Shown piece after piece: positions 1-6,800 of a DNA stretch of 7,712 bases. A program made the translations under genes and the position numbers. The stretch's first letter is position 1. Every line of letters begins with the position of its first letter. The notes under the pieces are model-generated. The model was not told where the DNA came from, did not search any database, and saw only the letters and a list, made by a program, of their open reading frames with translations. The DNA is from Lysobacteraceae bacterium. GTDB taxonomy: Bacteria > Pseudomonadota > Gammaproteobacteria > Xanthomonadales > Xanthomonadaceae. The DNA lies in contig JAGNNB010000134.1 of assembly GCA_017990865.1 (NCBI GenBank), positions 1-7,712 on the forward strand, given 5' to 3'.

Positions 1-1937
1 GTCTTGGCGTTGGTGACGTCGGCGTCGGCATGGATGCGCCACGCCGAGCGCGTCTGCGCCGGCGAGTTGGCCCAGGCGCCGCCGCGCACCACGCGCACGC
101 GACATCCCGGGTTGATCCATGCCTCGCCCTGCGTCGGTGCGCGACGATAGCCATCATGCCAGCAATCGGCGACCCATTCGCTGACGTTGCCGTCGATATC
201 GTACAAACCGAAGGCGTTGGGCCTGAACGACGCGACCGGCGCCGGTCCCCAATGGCCATCGCCGTAACCGGCGAAGGCGTTGCCCCAGCGCCGCCCTTCC
301 GGCGCGACATCGCGCGCGCCGGTGACGTTCGCGGCGTTCGGCGGCGGCGCACCGTCGCCCCAGGAGAAGCTCGAAGTGCTGCCGGCGCGGGTGGCGTATT
401 CGAACTCCGCTTCGCTGGGCAAACGGTAACGCTGGCCGCTGCGTTCGGACAGCCACCGCGCGTAGGCCTCGGCGTCCTTGGCGGTGATGTGCAGCACCGG
501 CATGCTGTCGGCGGCCGGACGGCCAACGTAATCGTGCCGCCAATCCACGCCGCTGCGATGGACGAAATTGCCGCCGCGCGGGTCGTACACCAGCGAATGG
601 CCGCGACGCACCGCGCGCGGGCGATAGCCGCTGCTCGCGACGAACCGGGCGAACTGTCCGACCGTGATTTCGGTCAGCGACATGGCGAAACCGCGATCGA
701 AACGCACGTAGCGCTGCGGACGTTCGGCATCGCTGCCGTCGATTTCGTTCTTGCGCGCGCCCATCCGAAAACCGCCGTGCGGCACCACGATCATCCGCGG
801 CCCGCGCCCGACGCCTTGCAGCGCGTCTTCGAAGCGCTGCCCGGGCCGCAGCAGGCCGTAGTGCGTCGCCAAATCGATCTTCGCGCGCAGCGCCGCGGCC
901 AAGGGATCGCCGGGCGTGGAGATCAGCAGCAGGTCGGCCAATCGTTCCCGCGCGCGTTTGAGGTGGTTGGGCATGTTCGGCCGTTCGAGCAAACGCATGC
1001 CGTCGGCGTGCAGGGCGGCGATCTTGGCGCGACGAACCGCCTCGACGCGCTCGCGGCCGACGCGCACGGTGTCGAAGCCCGGGCGCACGTTCGCAGCGTA
1101 TTGCAGCCACAGTTCGGCGTCGACGAAATCGCCGCGCTGCGCCGACGCCTCCGCGCGACGCAGCAATGCGCTCTCCACCGCCGCCAAACCCTGCGTCGCG
1201 CGCGCCTGGCCCGGCATCAAGGCCAAGGCTTGCCGGAAACGCGGCAACGCGCCGTCCTGACTGCTGCGCCCGGGCGCGCCCTCGCCCAGCCGGCCGGCGG
1301 CCAACTCGCGTTCGGCCGCTTCGTTGATGTCCCACATCGCATCGGCCACATCGACGCGTCCCAGATACGCCAAACCGGCCGCTTCGCGTTCACCGGTCCC
1401 GACGGTGCGCACCACCGCCGCGATCGCGCGCGCCTTCTGCAGCGCCTGCGCCTCGGCATCGGCCTCCGCCAACGCGGCGGCGCCCAGCGCGATCAAGCGC
1501 TCGAACGCACGCTGCAGGCCCTTTTCGGCCACGGCGTCGCTGGGATCGCGTGCCACCAGCGCGAGATAGATGGGAATCGCCGCATCGGCGTCTTCGTAGA
1601 GGCGGTCTTGCGACAACGCCGCGGCGGCGCGACGGCGCAGCGCGGCGAGGTCGCGCGCCATCGCCGCACGCGCAGCGCGGTCGGTATCGTCGACGGCGGC
1701 AGGCAGCGTCACCGACGGGCTGCGCCAGGTCAGGCTGGCCGCGATGGCGTCGTCGCCGCTCACGATCACGCGGGCGCCATCGGCGGCGGCGACCGTCGCT
1801 TGGGCCTTGGGTGCCCGGGCGCTCGCGGGCGCCGGGTCGCGGCACGCCGCCAGCGCGAGCATCGAGCACAGCGCAAGCATCCAGCACAGTGCGGACGCGG
1901 CCGATCGCCATGCCCCGCATCGCGCAAACCCGCGCAT
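1..1937 (-). CDS. Predicted lipoprotein with helical region and C-terminal SUMF1/FGE-sulfatase domain (3' end outside window)
   Basis: The reading frame is open from the ATG at 1937 to the window edge (645 codons visible). The N-terminus has a basic stretch and a hydrophobic core ending in the lipobox LALAAC, with the lipidated Cys at residue 32, so the protein should be a periplasm-facing lipoprotein. Residues about 70-370 are Ala/Arg/Glu-rich and helical, without a repeat I can name. From about residue 380 the FGE-sulfatase (SUMF1/EgtB/PvdO) fold is clear: MIVVPHGGFRMG, LTEITVGQFARF, RLPSEAEFEYATRAG, NAFGLYDIDGNVSEWV (ending near 589), and RVVRGGAW (613-622). The two catalytic Cys of formylglycine-generating enzymes are absent from the stretch after GGAW, so sulfatase activation is unlikely; a binding or structural role is my inference. 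Homologues usually end in a GFR motif, so probably only some 10-20 residues are missing. The start is uncertain: the frame is also open to ATGs at 2030 and 2045, but the signal peptide fits 1937. No strong ribosome binding site is visible at any of them. The gene is divergent from rnd. Confidence 0.85.
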   Translation of the reverse strand, partial: MRGFARCGAWRSAASALCWMLALCSMLALAACRDPAPASARAPKAQATVAAADGARVIVSGDDAIAASLTWRSPSVTLPAAVDDTDRAARAAMARDLAALRRRAAAALSQDRLYEDADAAIPIYLALVARDPSDAVAEKGLQRAFERLIALGAAALAEADAEAQALQKARAIAAVVRTVGTGEREAAGLAYLGRVDVADAMWDINEAAERELAAGRLGEGAPGRSSQDGALPRFRQALALMPGQARATQGLAAVESALLRRAEASAQRGDFVDAELWLQYAANVRPGFDTVRVGRERVEAVRRAKIAALHADGMRLLERPNMPNHLKRARERLADLLLISTPGDPLAAALRAKIDLATHYGLLRPGQRFEDALQGVGRGPRMIVVPHGGFRMGARKNEIDGSDAERPQRYVRFDRGFAMSLTEITVGQFARFVASSGYRPRAVRRGHSLVYDPRGGNFVHRSGVDWRHDYVGRPAADSMPVLHITAKDAEAYARWLSERSGQRYRLPSEAEFEYATRAGSTSSFSWGDGAPPPNAANVTGARDVAPEGRRWGNAFAGYGDGHWGPAPVASFRPNAFGLYDIDGNVSEWVADCWHDGYRRAPTQGEAWINPGCRVRVVRGGAWANSPAQTRSAWRIHADADVTNAK

Positions 1938-2083
1938 CGTCGGCGGCGCGCACCGCGGCTCGCGGCCGCGAAGGCTCGGCGGCACGGGCGAGGCGCATCG
2001 GAAACGAGGGAGAGGTGTGCAGTTCCGCATCACAGGCCATAGCATAGCCGCCCCGCCCGAACCCGCCCCGACTGGATGCCCTG

Positions 2084-3286
2084 TTGACCACCGACCTCAC
2101 GACCGCATGGCCCACGGCATGGATCGCCGACCCGACCGCATTGGACGCCGAGTTCTCGGACGGCGCGCGGACCGGCGGTCTCCCTGCTCGTATCGGCCTG
2201 GACACCGAATTCGTTCGCGAAAAGACCTATTGGCCGCAGTTGGCGTTGGTGCAGATCGCCATCCCCGAACCCGACGCGATCGATCGCGGACGGATTCTGC
2301 TGATCGACCCGTTGATCCCGGGCATGCCCGCGGCGCTGGCGCGGATCCTGCGCGACCGCCGCATCGAGAAGCTGATGCACAGCGCGGGCGAAGATTTGAT
2401 CGCCTTGCGGCACACCTGCGATGCGCTGCCCGAACCGCTGTTCGACACCCAAACCGCGGCTGCGTTGTGCGGCGTCGGCGCGGGCTTGGGCTATCAGAAA
2501 CTCGTGCTGGGCTTGCTGGGCGAAGACGTCGACAAAGGCGAGACGCGCTCGGATTGGCTGCGCCGGCCGTTGTCCGCCTCGCAGTTGCGCTATGCCGCCG
2601 ACGACGTGCGGCATCTGCATCGCCTGCACGACACGCTGACCGCGCGTCTGAACGCGCAAGGGCGTCGCGCGTGGCTGGAGGAAGACTGCGCCCGCGCGCT
2701 CGCCAACGCCGCCGAAGACGCGCAGGAACCGTGGCCGCATCTGGCTTTGCGCAGCGCGCAGTTTCTGGACCCCGCCGCGCAAGCGCGTCTGCTGCGCCTG
2801 TTGCGCTGGCGCGAGCGTTACGCCCGCGACCACGACCGGCCGCGCAACTGGATTCTGGACAACGAACTGGCCTACGCCTTGGTGCGCAAGCCGCTGGGCG
2901 ATGTCGCGGCGCTGCAGACCTGGCTGGACGCGCAACCGAAATCGCCGCGACGCTTGGCCGCCTCGATCTGGCAAGCGCTCGACACGCCGCTGGCCGACGA
3001 AGCGCGCATGCCGCTGGCGCGCGGCGACGACCGCGATCGCGAAGCCTTCAAACGTCTGCAGCAAGCGGTCGCCGGCCTCAGCGCACGCCTGGACCTGCCC
3101 GACGGCGTGCTGGCGTCCCGTCGCTGGCTGGAAGCGCTGCAAGACGGCCAGGACTGGCCCGGCGCCCTCGCCGGCTGGCGCCGCGCCCAACTCGAACCGG
3201 TCCTGGCCCCGCTGCTGGGCACCCGGCCGAGCGCTCCCCTCGACGCCCCCGCCACGACTGGCGGCGACGAAATCCGGGCCGTATAA
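2084..3286 (+). CDS. rnd: Ribonuclease D (3'-5' exoribonuclease, DEDDy family)
   Basis: The protein has 400 residues; E. coli RNase D has 375. RNase D is a cytoplasmic, metal-dependent 3'-5' exonuclease that trims the 3' ends of tRNA precursors and other small RNAs. The DEDDy exonuclease signature is complete: Exo I GLDTEFVREKTYWPQ (D40, E42), Exo II HSAGEDLIALRH (D104) and Exo III YAADDVRHLH (Y170, D174). An HRDC-type nucleic-acid-binding domain follows at about 226-300, including RNWILDNELAYALV. A less conserved helical tail completes the protein. The start is TTG at 2084. Nearby ATGs at 2076, 2107 and 2119 are out of frame, and this start leaves only a short N-terminal lead before the first conserved residues. 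The Shine-Dalgarno match is weak. The stop codon TAA (3284-3286) lies inside the -10 box of the following tRNA-Ala gene, so an RNA-processing enzyme directly precedes a likely substrate. Confidence 0.96.
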   Translation: MTTDLTTAWPTAWIADPTALDAEFSDGARTGGLPARIGLDTEFVREKTYWPQLALVQIAIPEPDAIDRGRILLIDPLIPGMPAALARILRDRRIEKLMHSAGEDLIALRHTCDALPEPLFDTQTAAALCGVGAGLGYQKLVLGLLGEDVDKGETRSDWLRRPLSASQLRYAADDVRHLHRLHDTLTARLNAQGRRAWLEEDCARALANAAEDAQEPWPHLALRSAQFLDPAAQARLLRLLRWRERYARDHDRPRNWILDNELAYALVRKPLGDVAALQTWLDAQPKSPRRLAASIWQALDTPLADEARMPLARGDDRDREAFKRLQQAVAGLSARLDLPDGVLASRRWLEALQDGQDWPGALAGWRRAQLEPVLAPLLGTRPSAPLDAPATTGGDEIRAV

Positions 3287-3287
3287 T
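3258..3287 (+). promoter_or_regulatory. Sigma-70-type promoter of the tRNA-Ala gene
   Basis: A perfect TATAAT lies at 3282-3287, overlapping the rnd stop codon and ending 15 bases before the tRNA. A weak -35 candidate, CTGGCG (3258-3263, three of six consensus positions), sits 18 bases upstream. The bases after the -10 box (GCGCCTCCCC) form a GC-rich discriminator, as is typical of stable-RNA promoters under stringent (ppGpp) control. Transcription should begin near 3293-3296, giving a very short 5' leader. The -10 box is directly visible; stringent control is inferred from the discriminator. Confidence 0.72.
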
Positions 3288-3301
3288 GCGCCTCCCCGCG
3301 T

Positions 3302-3377
<76 letters not shown>

Positions 3378-3385
3378 CTCGATAA

Positions 3386-3417
3386 AGCCCAATAGTTCCC
3401 GGTTGGGCTGTTTATTT
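3386..3417 (+). terminator. Hairpin terminator 1 after tRNA-Ala
   Basis: The inverted repeat AGCCCAA (3386-3392) / TTGGGCT (3403-3409) has a 10-base loop and is followed by the T-rich tract GTTTATTT. It begins 8 bases after the CCA end. The tract is not an unbroken T run, so termination here may be partial. Confidence 0.65.
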
Positions 3418-3421
3418 CAGG

Positions 3422-3452
3422 AACCCCGCTTTTGCGGGGTTTCTGCATTTTT
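3422..3452 (+). terminator. Hairpin terminator 2 after tRNA-Ala
   Basis: A perfect eight-pair stem AACCCCGC (3422-3429) / GCGGGGTT (3434-3441) closes a TTTT loop and is followed by TCTGCATTTTT. This is a stronger candidate than the preceding hairpin. Because the stem is symmetrical and the bases on its left are fairly A-rich, it may also stop transcription arriving from the convergent large gene. Confidence 0.72.
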
Positions 3453-3840
3453 GCGCAGGCTAACGCCTCGGCCACACACCGCCCAAGACGGCCGGTTTGG
3501 CTCGCTTCCGGTCTGTCTTTCTCCGGAAAGTACCTCAACCCTCTGCAGCTCGCATGCGCAGAACCCGTGAGAAATTATCGGGTTATGCGTGGGTTACTGA
3601 GAGCTGTTTTCCGCATTGCCTGCTCAAGCAGAGATGCAGACAAGGTTGCGAAGCGACGACTGAGGGTAGCCTACTGCCGATCTTTCAGCGCCGGCCGAAT
3701 TCGACGGTTGGATGATGATGTCGGCTTCGACGCAAAGCGGACGTTGGCGAAATGAACCTGACGCTGGTGTTTCATCAGCATGGCTGCGCCTTACCGTGAC
3801 AAAAGCCAGCACACGCCCGACATTAATTGAACGTCGTTTC
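3453..3840. other. Non-coding gap between the tRNA unit and the large gene
   Basis: I see no credible gene in this 388-base stretch. Short open frames on both strands give low-complexity, unfamiliar proteins without ribosome binding sites. GC is lower than in the left part (about 53% over 3541-3600). Two short inverted repeats are present: TTCCGG (3506-3511) / CCGGAA (3523-3528) and AACCCG (3562-3567) / CGGGTT (3579-3584), each with an 11-base spacer. Neither has a T tract. A weak imperfect inverted repeat, CGAC/GTCG (3818-3836), lies just past the stop codon of the large gene. No integrase site or copy of the tRNA 3' end is visible. Confidence 0.6.
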
Positions 3841-6800
3841 TCATCGCCTCAGCCGCCGGTTCGCGGCCGCAGAAGCATCTTCGTACTCGGCATCGCGCTC
3901 ATAGAATTCGGCAATCTGCTGCAGCATTTGGAACACGAACGGATGGCTGTACGCAAGCGCTGAGGCGTGCCGCTGGTAAGTCGTCGCCAAGTCGCGTTCC
4001 AGCTGACCGCCTTCGCCTCGCCAAGTCACTCCACGGCCGTTGTATGTTGCCAGCGACATGCCTCGTGCCATCGCGCGGGAGCGGATATGTTCCAGTGCCT
4101 CACGCACCGGCTCCGAGGGCCATATCCCGTCTTTGCCAATCTCCTTGCTGTAGAGCAGCTCACCGATCATCTTGTCCGCAGATTCGAGGCGGCCGACGAC
4201 CTTCGCTAAGCGACGGGTTTCTTCGATCCAAGCGATAAGTGCTACTTCATCGACGCAGCCATCCGGGTTTGTTCCGGGGAGGTGCCGGATGTGGGTGAGC
4301 AGCGAGTGGGCGCGGTTAGCAGTCGCAGCTGCGAGCTCGGGGTTTTGGATCCTCCACTCGACTGGATCCTCGCCATCGTCGACCCGTCGATAAAGATAGG
4401 AAAGAATCTGCACGTAAAGCAGTGGGGATTTTGCCAGTTGGCGCTCTAAGTTCGTGGCCTTGGCCCTGCTCTGCTCAATGGCATCGATAAAGGTGAACTC
4501 GAGAGAAGCCATTGAGTCCTCGGCGATCTGCTTGCTCTCGTCCAGAATAGCGATGGCCTTCGCGATGCGGTGCCCGGATAGCATTTGCGTGCCCGTAGGT
4601 TCATCGCCGATCCTCGCCACGCTCCAGAGGAGCGAATAGAGGGCCTGCGGCTCGATCTTGTCCAAGTCCATCGAGACGAATTCGAACGCCGCCCGGGGTC
4701 GCTTGGCATCGACTAGCCGCTCGATGGCGACATGGAACTCATCTGGGCTCTGTCCCTCCCACCTGGGCATTACGTCGGCCCAGTACCGTTCACGCACAGT
4801 GGCATCAAGGATGTCGACGTGGCGCCAAGTCGCGCCGTTGAACGGTGCGGCCAGCAGCAGGCGGACGATGCCGTCTGTATCATCGCCTTGGGTCAGAGTT
4901 GCGATGCAGTCGTCTATAAGGACATTTAGGTCAGATTTTTCGCACCCGTTGAGCATGCCCGAAATTGCGCCGTCGATCGCGCGCCGGTGTTGTTCGCTCT
5001 CTTCCTTGATCAGGCGCAGCACAACTTTGAGGCTCTCGTCGAAATCTATGGCCGAGTGCGAAAGGTGCCATGCGACCGTGCTAGCGGCGTTTCCGGACAC
5101 GCACAGACGGACGAATCCTTCGTAGCCCTGTGCATTCCACACTTCCTTCAGAGCAGATACCCTCAAGGCAGCGATGCGTTCATCGCGCTTGCGGAAGTCG
5201 TAGTTATCGTCCTTGAGCTCGGCGAAAGATTCGTCGACCCAATGGTTCGCGAAAAGCCATTGGTGGCAAACCACAACGTCCTGTGGCGCGAGCGATTCAT
5301 AGGTAGCCCGTGCCTTGGCTCGGCTGCCAGTAGTTATGTTGCGCTGTCGGCCGCGGCGGGTGTCGGTATGACGCCGGATACGCTCGCGCAGCGCGGCCAT
5401 ATGTTCCTCGGACGGGTTCGAGGCTCGCCATGCGACGATGGTTGACCACAGGCGATCCGCCCGCCCGTCGTCAAACTGATGCACATGCTCGACGAGGTCG
5501 CCCAGCGTGTTGTGGTCGTGGTGCGGCCTGTCGATCGCGAGATCAACGGCTTTGAGTCGAAATTCATTATTCTCTTTTCCCTGATCGACCCCACCCGCGC
5601 CGATGCCATCACTGCGCCACCGCGGCCGCGAGCTGCCGCTAGCGGAGTGCGTATCGAGTTGCGCAAGGCATACGCGCCAGCCGATCTTCGGGTGCTGGCG
5701 GCACAGCCTTTCGAGCGCAGCGGTGCGCTGTGGCGCACTCGCCGCGGTCTGCGGCATCCACCAGAGGAAGATTGCTTTCAGGCTCGCCTCGGGCTTGTTC
5801 CCGATGTTGTCTGTGATTTCGATGGCGGAGAGCGTGGCCAGTATGTCCACTACCTGAGGCATGCGTTTCGGATCCCAGGCTAGCGACTCCAGCGCCCACA
5901 ACAACCCCGTGCGCGGGCAGCTCGAGAACAGGGCATTGCCTCCGGATCTCATCAGTGCGTGGATCTTGGGCGCATCGCTGCGGAGGTCGTCCTCCACGAT
6001 CTCTAGGAATGTCTCGGGGGAAGCTTCCGCGTAGTGTTGCAGGTCTCGGCTCTGGGAGAGCCAGGTGCGCTCGTTGAACGGCGTCAGCAGCGTGCGGACG
6101 AGTGCATCGACTTTACCGCGGCAGTTGATGCCGAGCTTTTGTCCGAACAGCTTGTCGCCCGATACCGCCATTAGCACGAGCGATTCGCAGATGCTCGCGC
6201 GCAGGGTTCCGGAGTGATCGCGTGACTTTCCGTAGAAGGAGGCGGCCCACTTCTCGTCTTCCGGCAAGTCCAGTGCCGGGTCGGTTTCCGAGAGCACCGA
6301 CCTGGCGACATCGAAGAAGCGCTCAATCATTGCCTTGGTGATGGCGGCGCTGCAGGCAGTCAGGATGTCTACCTTTGAGGTCACCCCGGCAACGTTGCCG
6401 GCTTCCCATATCGGTGTGCCTTGCAGGTGGCGCAGTTGCGCGAGCACTTCTTCCACGCGCTCGTAGTCGGTACCGAACAACGCGGCCAGCACTGCACAGT
6501 CGGCTGCTTTGGTCGTGACCCATGCACCCGCCAAGCCCAGACGGAGGATCTGCTGCGCCAATACGGGATCCTCGCTCCAAGCTGGACGTTGAATGGAAGG
6601 AATCGTGGACAGAGTGCGGCGAAGAATCGTGGGGTACTGGCCGGATACTCGCGCAAGCCGTTCGGCCTCGTGCTCATCGACTCTCATCGCCTGCATGCCC
6701 TTCTGGAACGAGTCGTCGTCTAGGGCATCGAGGGCGATATCGGCACGCTCGTTCAGCGAAGTGCGCGGCCTGATCAAGATGACCGGTTGGCTCCGGTACA

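Noticed and set aside
154..1335. Minus-strand frame of 393 residues overlapping the lipoprotein gene
   Set aside because: It is out of frame by one base with the FGE-sulfatase motifs and is almost all Arg/Ala/Gly, so it is a shadow.
30..2042. Long plus-strand open frame of 670 residues opposite the lipoprotein gene
   Set aside because: It is Arg/Ala/His-rich without recognisable motifs, and it is the antisense shadow of the minus-strand frame that carries the lipobox and FGE-sulfatase motifs. Long shadows are expected at this GC.
3432..3755. Plus-strand open frame of 107 residues after the tRNA
   Set aside because: It starts inside the terminator hairpin, has no ribosome binding site and shows no recognisable motif.
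3624..3812. Minus-strand open frame of 62 residues downstream of the large gene
   Set aside because: No Shine-Dalgarno and no motif. It could be a gene remnant, but nothing in the sequence supports a call.
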